Below, in pieces: positions 10,850-19,029 of a stretch of DNA of 21,931 nt; within the stretch, counting starts at the first letter, position 1, and each line of letters begins with the position of its first letter. Made by a program: the position numbers and the translations under genes. Under the pieces are notes generated by a model. That model saw nothing but the letters and a program-made list of their open reading frames with translations. It was not told the DNA's origin and ran no database searches. Origin of the DNA: Lojkania enalia (Eukaryota; Ascomycota; Dothideomycetes; Pleosporales). The stretch lies in assembly GCA_010094045.1 (NCBI GenBank), contig ML986833.1, forward strand, positions 34,847 through 56,777. The letters run 5' to 3'.

Positions 10850-12350
10850 TATTACTAGACTAAAGTTATATAAATAAGGTTTAAGAATAAGTACTTATAA
10901 AGTTAGCCTTATATATTAATATAGGTTCTTTAGTAATTATAAGAAGCGGTAATTCCCGCTGTTAATACTAGAAGAACTATATTATAGCATATTATAGACT
11001 AGAATAGTATATAGGAAATAGAAATATTATATTATTCTAAATATAGTACTAACCTAGACTATAAAATACTTGACTAGGGTATTATATCTATAAAAATACC
11101 GGAGAACCCGTTAATATCTAAAAAAACTACTATCTACTAATATTTATATCTTACTATAACCTTTTCCCCTACTATAACTTAGTCGAGCCTTTTTAATAGA
11201 GCGAATAGGCTAAAAGTATTAGTATAGAATAATACAGTATAATATAATCCGGATTAACTTATAGAGGACTTTATTTCCTTTACTTTAGTATATTTATTAT
11301 TATCTATATTAAGAAGATCTTCCTTAGCCTTATACTTACGCGCTATACTAATCTTAGTACAGTCCCAGCTAGTAAGTTTAATTCTAGATAAGGTCTTCTT
11401 ATCCTTACTATTATAGGCGAATAGGAAGTTAGAATCTTTTTTACTAAGTCTAAATATTACTATTAATACTAGAATATATAAAAAAGGGCTAGAATATATA
11501 TCTAAGTCTACTTAACTACCGTTTAAATAGTATCTTAGACCCTTTAGGCTAGTTAGGTCTTATTACTATTAATACAGGCGGTAATAAGAGCTTTAATAGC
11601 TTAATTAACCTTTATAATATACTCTAGTATAAATAGGTCTAGCTATAAATATATTAGTTATAAGAAGATTAGAATGTATTATATTAGCCTAGAATATACT
11701 TTAAAACAATTCTTATTATTCTTTTTAAGGTAGTAGAGACAGATATTATATTAAATACCTTTATAGAGATATTCTACTATAAGCAGGTCTAAAGAAGCGA
11801 ATTTACAGTTACTATCTACTTTATATAGCTTACCGTAAGCTAGACGCCTTAGATAGTAGAGATAGTAGATAGTATAGGACTTCTTACCCTTAGCCTCCTT
11901 AATATAGCACTTCTAGACTAGAGTAAGTACTATATTATATACTATAGACCTGTTAGGTATAAATTAGCTATCTATAGACTAGAAAGGCGCTGAGGAGGGC
12001 GTAAGAGGGGTATATATAGAGGAGCGTGGCGAGAATAGAAAAATAGGTAGTAGGCGGCGCGGGCAGCGAGTATACGTGTCTACTAGCCCTTATTAGCTAC
12101 GAAGTACTCTATTATATCCTATATAAAGCTATAACAACTGTACTAAATATATAGCTAAAGACTGAGGGAATTATATTTACTAAGGTAGTTAAGGAAGTAT
12201 AAGGATTAAAGAAATAGAATAGGTGGTGGGAGTAGCGTTTTTATAATTAGCGTTTGCTCTACTAGTACCGTTTACTTATACTGCTCTAGATAGCGAGTAA
12301 TAAAGATTCCCTAAGGGTCGATATTACTAGGTAAAGGTGAAAGTAGTAGT
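10850..12350 (-). pseudogene. Candidate antisense gene between pol and 3' LTR of inner Ty3 (unrecognised)
   Basis: I do not recognise this product. On the minus strand two adjoining frames read like one decayed protein of about 500 codons. Frame A runs from about 12350 to 11500 and frame B from about 11511 to 10850, with a single phase change near 11500. In frame B, 85 codons are free of stops (11511-11257), containing DSNFLFAYNSKDKKTLS and TSWDCTKISIARKYKAK. Frame A has a 53-codon open run (11912-11754), containing KEAKGKKSYTIYYLYYLRRL. Such runs are unusual in this stop-saturated DNA. The N-terminal part is rich in Pro, Ser, Thr and Gln-derived stops; the C-terminal part is hydrophobic. The start Met cannot be placed because ATG would now read ATA. 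A plus-strand frame at about 11980-12480 has a similar stop density, so the upstream third is less certain than the rest. It could be an element-encoded accessory gene or captured host sequence. Confidence 0.5.
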
Positions 12351-12492
12351 AATAATATACTACTTAACCTAGAAGGAACTTAAAATTATATAACAGTACC
12401 TATCTTAGGGTAGTTCTACTAGTCTATTCTAGTAATATTTGTCCTCTATAAGCTGTTGCAACAACAGCCTTCTAAGAAGAGAGATAATATAA
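12351..12492. other. 3' untranslated stretch of inner Ty3 with purine tract
   Basis: No gene is evident here. It contains a perfect small hairpin (12452-12468) and a purine-rich run AAGAAGAGAGA at about 12475-12485. That run could be the remains of the polypurine tract priming plus-strand DNA, although it sits about 8 bp short of the LTR. Confidence 0.4.
12452..12468. repeat. Perfect 7-bp hairpin that escaped RIP
   Basis: GCTGTTG and CAACAGC form a perfect inverted repeat around a 3-base CAA loop. The 17 bases hold several CpA/TpG dinucleotides in a row that RIP has left unmutated, unlike the flanks. It lies just upstream of the purine run and 3' LTR of the inner element. Confidence 0.7.
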
Positions 12493-12698
12493 TATCTTAT
12501 AGCTTTAAGTTACGGGTTAATAATATAGAGTTACCTAACCTAGGGTTAAAATAGCCGAATTATACCCTGTAGGGATAGTAGCAATTTATCTCTTTTTTAT
12601 TAGCTATTTCTTTTCTAAGAGAACTAAATATACGAATATTTTAGCTCTACTACTCTATCTATTATTACTATACTGTAATCTATTATACTAGCCTATTA
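12493..12698 (+). repeat. 3' LTR of inner Ty3 element
   Basis: This copy is the same length as the 5' LTR (206 bp) and differs only by transitions. It begins TATCTTATAGC and ends GCCTATTA directly before the TATAA duplication. Confidence 0.9.
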
Positions 12699-12703
12699 TA
12701 TAA
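12699..12703. repeat. Target-site duplication TATAA, right copy (inner Ty3)
   Basis: This copy matches 5622-5626 exactly. The interrupted outer integrase resumes immediately after it. Confidence 0.75.
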
Positions 12704-13874
12704 AGCTTCTAAAGAGAAGTACTATAGATTATTAAAACTATTACCTATACCTAAATAAAGGTTTTAAAATATCTCTATAGATTTTATAACCGATCTACTA
12801 GAATTAGAAAGTTATACAAATATTATAGTAGTAGTTAATAGGCTTAGTAAGTATAGATACCTAATACTATATATAAGAATTAAAGCTTCTAATATTATCT
12901 AACTATTCTGTTACTATATATAAGTTTACTATAAACTACTATATACTATTATATCCGACTGTAGGATATAGTTTATTTCTACCTTCTATTAAAAGCTCTA
13001 TAAACAGCTATAAATTAATATATATATATTAACTAGTTTCTATTTAAAGATTAATAGCTAGATAGAAAATGCTAACGCAGTAATAGAATAAGTTCTCTAA
13101 ACCTATACCAGCTATAAATAAGATAATTAGGTTAAATAGCTACTAATAGCATAGTTTAAAGCGAATAATACAGTATCTAAATTAATAAAAGTCTTCCTAT
13201 TTCTAGCCTACTTTAGCTAGCACCTTTAAATAAGCTTTAAGCCGCCTACAGGGATCTATTAACTACTAAAATAGTTCCTAATAGTCTAGAAAGCTAATAG
13301 ACTAGTTAATAAGATAAAGGATATTATAGAGTATATTAGAGAAGAACTTACCTAGATATAAGCGCTCTAATAAAAGTATGCTAACTATAAGCATGTACTA
13401 GCCTCTAACTATTAGGTTAGTAATCTAGTCTAGCTAGACGCTAAGAATATATATATATAAAAACTATCGAAAAAATTTAACTAGAAGAATATAGGCCCCT
13501 ATAAAGTTATTGTAAAAGTATCCTCGTACGCTTATAGATTAAAGCTACCTAAATCAGCTAAAATACATCCTATATTCTATATATCGCTATTATAGCTAGT
13601 ATCTAAATCGTCTAACTACTTATCTAGTTAATAAGTATATAACCCTAAACCTATTAAGATTAATAGAAAACTAGAATACCTTATTAAGCGAATAGAAGAC
13701 CTCTACTATAACCGATAGAGATGCTGGTATAAATACCTAGTTAAGTAGACTAGCTATTATAACCTAGAATAGTACCCGGCTAATAACTTTACTAAGATAA
13801 CTACTGTAGAAGATTACTATACTAGAAATCTAAATAAATAAGACTTAAATATAATATTACGTCTGGATTCTTAA
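12704..13874 (+). pseudogene. pol: pol relic of outer Ty3, 3' part: integrase core and chromodomain
   Basis: This is the continuation of the outer pol after the nested insertion. From about 12738 the frame reads LLPIPK, then ISIDFITDLLELESYTNI and VVVNRLSKYR, where the first catalytic Asp of the DD(35)E core is now Asn. The second acidic site is kept (ISDC near 12950). The GQTENAN-type block near 13055-13075 keeps its Glu. KPPTGIY near 13240 is a typical late integrase motif. A chromodomain follows at about 13660-13830 (EYLIKRIEDL, then WYKYLVK*T), which would have tethered integration to heterochromatin. The frame stays in phase to a TAA at 13872-13874. It is offset by one base from the 5' part at 5591-5626. 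Confidence 0.87.
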
Positions 13875-13954
13875 TTAGGTATTAGGGTCTAATCTAAGTA
13901 TATTTCTAAACGCCTATAATAATACTATACTAATATAATACTAGTAATAATACT

Positions 13955-14310
13955 ACTACTAATCCCTAGTATAGTACTACTATAAGAACTAAACCGACCT
14001 AATCTCTAGTATAATACTACTATATAATAATAACCGGTTGCGCTAATATACCTATAACCTAATCTAATCTCTAGTATAGTACTACTATATAATAATAACT
14101 AATCGCGCTAATATACCTATAATCTAACCTAATCTCTAATATAATACTATTATTAACTACTAGTCGCGCTGATATATATATAACCTAATCTAATCCCTAG
14201 TATAGTACTACTATATAAACCAACCTAACCTAATCCCTAATATAGTACTACTATATAAACCGACCTAACCTAATCTCTAATATAGTACTACTATCGACTA
14301 CTAGTTGTAT
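13955..14310. repeat. Tandem repeat array in outer Ty3 3' region
   Basis: Seven copies of a core close to AATCYCTAGTATAGTACTAC start at 13961, 14001, 14066, 14131, 14192, 14232 and 14272. Spacings are 40, 65, 65, 61, 40 and 40 bp. There are therefore two unit sizes, the longer carrying an extra segment ending GCGCTAATATACCTATAA. Copies differ mainly by C/T and G/A. The array sits between the pol stop and the polypurine tract, where internal repeats are known in some LTR elements. Confidence 0.85.
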
Positions 14311-14412
14311 TAATATACTTGCGATCTTAACTAACGCTAGTATTAATAACTACTACTTAATTATAAATAACCTAAATATAATATAAAGATCTAACTCGTA
14401 GGAGCTTATAAC

Positions 14413-14423
14413 TAAAAGGGGGG
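14413..14423 (+). other. Polypurine tract of outer Ty3 element
   Basis: AAAAGGGGGG followed by TAC lies immediately upstream of the 3' LTR start at 14427. This is the usual place and composition for the RNase H-resistant primer of plus-strand DNA synthesis. It confirms the plus-strand orientation. Confidence 0.75.
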
Positions 14424-14426
14424 TAC

Positions 14427-14729
14427 TATTATAGTAATACTATAATACCTCTACACCTATACTACTCTTATTATAATACCCGAACTAGCTACTAGTAATA
14501 GCTATTAGCTGCTAGCTAGAATATAACCGACTTATCTTAACCATAATAGAAGAAGGTTTTACCGATCCAGCTAGCCTATATAGTAGTACAGACCTAGCTC
14601 TTATAAAAACCTATATAATATAGATATTTCTATTCTTTATGTAACGTTTTAATATTTATATATAGTACGTAGTAATAGAGTTAACTGCCTAAAGTACGAT
14701 TAACTAACTATATATAAGCGTCTATAATA
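14427..14729 (+). repeat. 3' LTR of outer Ty3 element
   Basis: This 303-bp copy pairs gap-free with 1420-1722. Its start reads TATTATAG where the 5' copy reads TGTTACAG, showing G-to-A and C-to-T changes. It ends in TAATA before the GTAGA duplication. Confidence 0.92.
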
Positions 14730-14734
14730 GTAGA
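14730..14734. repeat. Target-site duplication GTAGA, right copy (outer Ty3)
   Basis: This copy is identical to 1415-1419 and borders the copia relic. Confidence 0.85.
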
Positions 14735-16200
14735 ATATATTATATCTAATAATCTTACTATACTAGTATTTTCTAATTACTTAACTAGATATTCTTAGCT
14801 ACCTAAAATAGAGCTAATACTAAATCTCTATTTAAATAACCTAATAATTAGTATAATTTAGCTAAAGAAATAATTTATATTAGTTACTAATAATAGAAGA
14901 ACTTTTCTTTAATTACTATAACTATCTTATACCTAGAAAGTAAATTAAGTAGAAGTCTTTTTACTAGATCTATATTTAATAGCTAGTAGCTATTAAATAA
15001 TTCTAAATAATAAATAATATTATAGTAATTATACTAGTAAAAGTAATTTCTATTTAAGTTAAATTAAATATTCTATTTTCTATTTCTAATTAGAGCTATT
15101 ATATTAGTTAATAACTAAGAGATATAGATAACTTCTATTAGTTTAATATCCTTTAGGCCTACGGGAAAATTAATTATAATTATAATAATATTCTATTTTA
15201 ATATAAAATATATACTACTTTCTATAATAATTTTATCTTTAGAATTTACTATTTAAGTAGTCTACTAATTAAAAGCCTTAGAATTATATATATAAATATT
15301 AGAATCTAGATTAAATATCTATTAATTTAAAATACTAGTATCTTCTTTCTTAAAGGTAATATTTACTAAAAAATTACCCCTTTAAATTATTTAGATATTT
15401 TCTTAAAAACTAATAGTTTTTATAGAAATTTTATTATTAAATAAAAATTTTAACTTCTTATTCTTTTTTATCTAATTATTTCTATTTAAGATATCTTCTT
15501 AAGTTTTTAGTATTTTCTAGTTTAATATCTAGTTTAGTAGTCTAATTAATTTGTTTATATACTTATAATTACTCTAGAAATACTATTTCTTATAGAAGTA
15601 TAGTAGTAGAGTATATAATTATAAACTAGATTTTTCTTAAAACTATTATATAGTACTATTAGAATTTACTTAAAGAATTAATAGACGTTATAAAGCTATA
15701 AATAAGTTAAATATCTTCTATAAATTAAAATATCTATAGTAGTTAGTATATTAGTATACTAATTATTTAAATATAGAAATTAGTTAATTAATTCTATCTA
15801 GCTTATTTTTAATATTAATTAGTACTATATAGATTAGTACCTATACTTTATCTTTCTTAGTAACTATTAGAAGAAAATCCTTTTCTACTCTAAAACCCTA
15901 AACTTCTACTAAACTAGTAGTTTTAATATAATAGATTATCTAATTCTACTAATTTAATTACTTTTCTACCTCTCTATTAATTAAGTATATAAGAAGAGTT
16001 TAATATTCTTTCTAGATTAGTTATTCTCTTAACTTAATAGTAGATACTAACTTTTCTTATAAAATTCTAAGAATTTTATAGCTAGTTATATTATTATTAA
16101 GTATTATTTTATCTTAAAATAATATTATTATTAGGATATTACTATATATAATATAGAAAATATTATTAATTTTAATTTAATTCTTTTTTTATTAGTTATA
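14735..16200 (-). pseudogene. Ty1/copia-like gag-pol relic, truncated
   Basis: This is the most A+T-rich part of the window, with almost no CpG, and no plus-strand frame makes sense. On the minus strand, from high to low coordinates, there is a Lys/Asn/Gln-rich gag-like region (about 16200-15450). Next comes a retropepsin-like segment with FNLDSN near 15300, in place of an LDSG-type site, and EVIYIS near 15120. A GAG-pre-integrase block KLY*LLGYLNRDLVLAL follows at about 14830-14880. That order is protease then pre-integrase, as in copia elements. Phase changes exist, so it is a multiply broken copy, and no LTRs were found. The outer Ty3 insertion cuts it at 14735; any remainder would lie left of 1420. 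The copia assignment rests mainly on the pre-integrase motif. Confidence 0.6.
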
Positions 16201-16300
16201 CTAATATAATCTACTACTAAGTAGTTAAAACTACCAAGCGGTTAGTAACCTACTAAAATCTCTACTACTCTATTAATTTTTATAATATTTCTACAACTAT
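16201..16300. other. Possible left terminus of second Fot1/pogo element
   Basis: This is the stretch between the copia relic and the transposase. A 14-bp palindrome, GTAGTT-AA-AACTAC, lies at 16221-16234, followed by AAGCGGTTAGTAACC. It could be the terminal inverted repeat, but the opposite end of the element is missing from the window, so this cannot be tested here. Confidence 0.3.
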
Positions 16301-17148
16301 ATAATAGAATATATTTATCTAAAGCTAATATAACTATAGTAAATAAAGTTTTTAAATAAGGTTAATTTAAGTTAAATCTAGTTATAGTATAGGCGTTTAA
16401 AGTTAGCTATACTACCCTAAAAGAGCGCTATAATAGGAGATCTTATAGAGCCGATTATACCCCTAATTCGAAGAATCTTATAGAGCTAGAAGAGAGGTTG
16501 ATTATAGACTATATACTTAATATAGATACGCGTGGGTTTTAGCTTAATCTTAATATACTATAAGATATAGCTAATAAACTACTCTTTAATTATAGTTAGT
16601 AACCTATTAGTAAAAATTAGTCTAATTACTTTATCTTATATATTCTAGAGCTTAAATTACGCGTTAATTAATAATATAATTATTAAAGAGCTTTAAATAA
16701 AGATTTTAAAATTATTTAAAGCTAGTTCTACTTTATATATAATACTAAGGTTAAGTATAGTATTCTTAATAAAGATATATATAATTTTAATAAGACTAGC
16801 TTCTAAATAGATAAAATTAACCTAAGAATAGTTATTACTAGTACTAAAAAGTAATAAATATTTAAATCTATCTAGCTTAGTAATACTAAGTAGATAATAG
16901 TAATTATAATAGTAAATACGTGTAGCTAACTAGTTCTACTATTTATTATCTTTAAGAGCGTATAATAATATAATACCTAATACTAGTTAGTTATAGATAA
17001 ACTTTAGTAGGTTTTATCTATTAGTAAAAAAGGCTAGACGTTTATTAAATATAGGTTTAAATAGCTTAAGTACTTTAATAAATATACTAAAGCTAGTACT
17101 ACTAGTATCTATTAACTACTTATTATAGACGGCTATAATAGTTATAAT
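16300..17148 (+). pseudogene. Second Fot1/pogo-type transposase relic, 3' end removed by Ty3 insertion
   Basis: This is a decayed DDE transposase different from the one at 1-1342. The readable frame holds a Psq-like helix-turn-helix remnant (AFKVSYTTLKERYNRR, about 16394-16441). It is followed by a CENP-B-type HTH region (TPNSKNLIELEE and YILNIDTRGF, about 16460-16540). The DDE domain then begins with DIYNFNKTSF (16774-16803). The expected first catalytic Asp is Asn at 16789-16791, while the second, IIDGYNSY, keeps Asp at 17128-17130. The frame is continuous but full of TAA/TAG. It stops abruptly after the DG[H]NSH block at 17148, where a third LTR begins with TGTAACG. The catalytic third Asp and C-terminus must lie beyond that element, outside the window. 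The start is approximate. Confidence 0.85.
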
Positions 17149-17459
17149 TGTAACGATGCAAAGAAATCGTTCTACGAAAAGCTTTATATATAACCTTATC
17201 TCAAAGCTTTTCGCTTATCTTATCCTACCCCCGGTTCTACCCCTTTTCCCTTCCGTATATAGTTGTATACTCCCTTATAAGTAGCTTAGTAGTTCTTCTA
17301 TATCCTTTCGTATAAGGCTTATAGGTGTTAATAGAATTTCTAGGTCCCTAAACCCCTACACACTCCTATATACCTTTAAGTAGATTTATACCGTATTTAA
17401 ATCTATTATCTTACCTATACTATTATATTATATAGAAGAACTTAATACTACTAGTAACA
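17149..17459 (+). repeat. 5' LTR of third Ty3 element (right end approximate)
   Basis: The left end is sharp: TGTAACG replaces transposase sequence. The LTR contains two nested hairpins near its start and a C/T-rich tract (17221-17255) followed by TATATAG, a possible promoter element. With no second LTR in the window, the right end is a guess near TAGTAACAG at 17454-17460. Confidence 0.6.
17152..17213. repeat. Two consecutive inverted repeats at LTR start
   Basis: AACGAT (17152-17157) pairs perfectly with ATCGTT (17166-17171). CGAAAAGCTTT (17175-17185) pairs perfectly over 11 bp with AAAGCTTTTCG (17203-17213), leaving a 17-base loop. Both stems lie within the first 65 bases of the LTR (U3). 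They could be protein-binding sites or simply the scaffold of the LTR end. Confidence 0.8.
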
Positions 17460-17703
17460 GCCTCTTTAATAATATCGCATCGATTATTTATTTAACTATA
17501 TTTAAGTCTAAGATATACTCAATTTAGTTTAGATTATAATACTTATATACTATTATATTAAATTATTTAGTTATCTAGATAGGATCTTAAAAACCTTCTA
17601 TTAACTAAAGCCTTTAGGTTTAGAACTTTCTATCCCCTACGATTAGGATTACCTTTAGAAAAGCCGCGTAGAGTACGCCTAAGAAGAAACTTAGAGACTA
17701 CTA
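17460..17703 (+). other. Leader between third LTR and gag
   Basis: No open or protein-like frame is seen here. By position it would hold the primer-binding site and packaging leader. No tRNA-complementary primer site could be recognised after RIP. Confidence 0.4.
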
Positions 17704-19026
17704 ATAACCTATTAGAATCAGAAGTAACCGCTAATATCTAACTATAATTTACCTTCTAATTCCCGTACTAGAACCGATATATATATAAGTTATAGTAAGA
17801 GTAAGCTTTCGTCTATACGTATAGAATAACTATTACCTCCTATAAGGGGCCTTATAACAGGCGGACCCCTCTTTATAGGGCCTATAATAAAGAACCTATC
17901 TAATTTAGAGGGAAATTAGAGTAAACTAACTTTTAAAGAATAAATTACAATTTTATAAGAGGAGATCGCACGCTTAATATAATAGAGAACTATTAGTTCT
18001 AATTAACCTCTATAAACTACTAAATTAGAACCGATAATATATTAAGAAACTTTTATAACTCCTCTAGTAAGAAACTTCTTAGCTACTTTTAAGCCCCCTT
18101 AAGCCTACTTTATTAAACGCACGCTTAAGATCGAAAGCTTTATAGATAGTAGTAAACCTATATTTAAATAATAGTAAGCCTTAATTCTAGACTAACTTAA
18201 GATTAATATAAATTACTATCCGATAGAATATATACGTATAGTATTAGTATAAAGATATACTTCTAGTACTGCGAAAGGGTATCTAGAGCTAAAATACCTA
18301 GCTAAATTAGACTAGTATTAGTTTAAGAATGCTAAAGAAATAATTTCGCTTCTATAATCGTATTTTATTATAGATAATAAAGAGATAGAAGTATAACAGG
18401 CGTTTTAGGTCCTAAAGATAAATAAGGGAGAAGTATTCTTAACTTTTAAAGCTTGCTTTATTAGTATAGCTATTAGGGAATCCGTATCTTAATTTAAGTA
18501 GTTCTTCTACCTATAGGATAAGATTCTCCCCAGCCTAAGGATACTAAACCTTAGCTTTAAGCTTATATAGAAAGACTCCTTTAATACTATAGTCGCCTAC
18601 TTAACAGCCTATAATATAGAAAGGAAAAGTATTCTTAGCCTTCTAAAACGAACTACTAGCCTATAGATTATAGCTAAAATAAATTCGGATCGGTATTAGA
18701 AGGTTTCTAAGAGTTTATCTAAAGTAACCTATAATCTAATACTATCCTAATCTACCCTAGTATTAATACCTTATTCTACTATAATCGCTCTCTAATAACC
18801 TAGTAAGACTCCTGCACCTAAAAGGTATACGACTCTAAATAATTACTATAATTATAGTAAACTAGGATATTTTATAAATAAATGTACAGTCTTTAAAATA
18901 TAAGAGATAGAAGTTAAATAAGAGAAGATTAAGGAAGAAGAGTTCCTAAATATAAACGAGTACTACCTAGATAGTTCTTAGGTAGGAAATAGAGACGTTT
19001 AAGAAAACTCTCTATCTTAGGCTTAA
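17704..19026 (+). pseudogene. gag: gag relic of third Ty3 element
   Basis: This is the capsid/nucleocapsid polyprotein relic. A single frame (codons in phase with 17704) leads to tandem stops ending at 19026. An ATA at 17704 may be the mutated start. Ser/Thr/Arg-rich N-terminal sequence (SRTRTD at 17761) is followed by a short coiled-coil-like segment (17920-17990). A retrotrans_gag-type capsid region follows (about 18160-18620; VFLTFKACFISIAIRES is the usual central block). A Ser/Pro-rich linker then leads to a CX2CX4HX4C zinc knuckle at 18844-18885, with its first three ligands now Tyr and the final Cys kept. The end is acidic (EEEFLNINEYYLDSS). Pol follows in the -1 frame. Length (about 440 codons) is normal for the family. 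Confidence 0.85.
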
Positions 19027-19029
19027 ATA

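Larger units (their letters stand above)
5627..12698 (+). mobile_element. Inner full-length Ty3/gypsy retrotransposon nested in outer integrase
   Basis: This 7.07-kb element lies on the plus strand and is inserted in the integrase gene of the outer element. It has 206-bp LTRs, gag, and a pol with protease, RT, RNase H, integrase and a chromodomain-like C-terminus. About 1.7 kb of extra sequence lies between pol and the 3' LTR and holds a candidate antisense gene. It is younger than its host element by position. It is RIP-mutated, but retains some catalytic residues (RT YLDD, integrase Asp) that the outer element lost. Confidence 0.92.
1420..14729 (+). mobile_element. Outer full-length Ty3/gypsy LTR retrotransposon (RIP-inactivated, nested host)
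   Basis: The element is bounded by two 303-bp LTRs and a perfect 5-bp target duplication. Inside, in order, are gag, protease region, reverse transcriptase, RNase H, integrase, chromodomain, a tandem-repeat 3' region and a polypurine tract. The order RT-RNase H-integrase defines Ty3/gypsy (Metaviridae), and the chromodomain points to the chromovirus group. A second Ty3 element (5627-12698) interrupts the integrase. Without that insertion and one TATAA copy, the element would be about 6.2 kb. Pervasive TAA/TAG codons and Asp-to-Asn changes at catalytic sites make it incapable of transposition. Confidence 0.93.

Noticed and set aside
11980..12480. Plus-strand gene in the inner element's extra region
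   Set aside because: One plus frame looks moderately protein-like here, but it has no long open run and no continuation beyond this stretch. The minus-strand reading extends over 1.5 kb with much longer open runs.
13955..14310. CRISPR array
   Set aside because: Units are 40 or 65 bp with divergent tandem sequence and no constant-repeat/unique-spacer alternation. The context is a eukaryotic LTR element with a polypurine tract.
14735..16200. Plus-strand genes or plain intergenic DNA in the very A+T-rich block
   Set aside because: Plus-strand frames give no recognisable motif, while the minus strand shows a copia protease and pre-integrase order.
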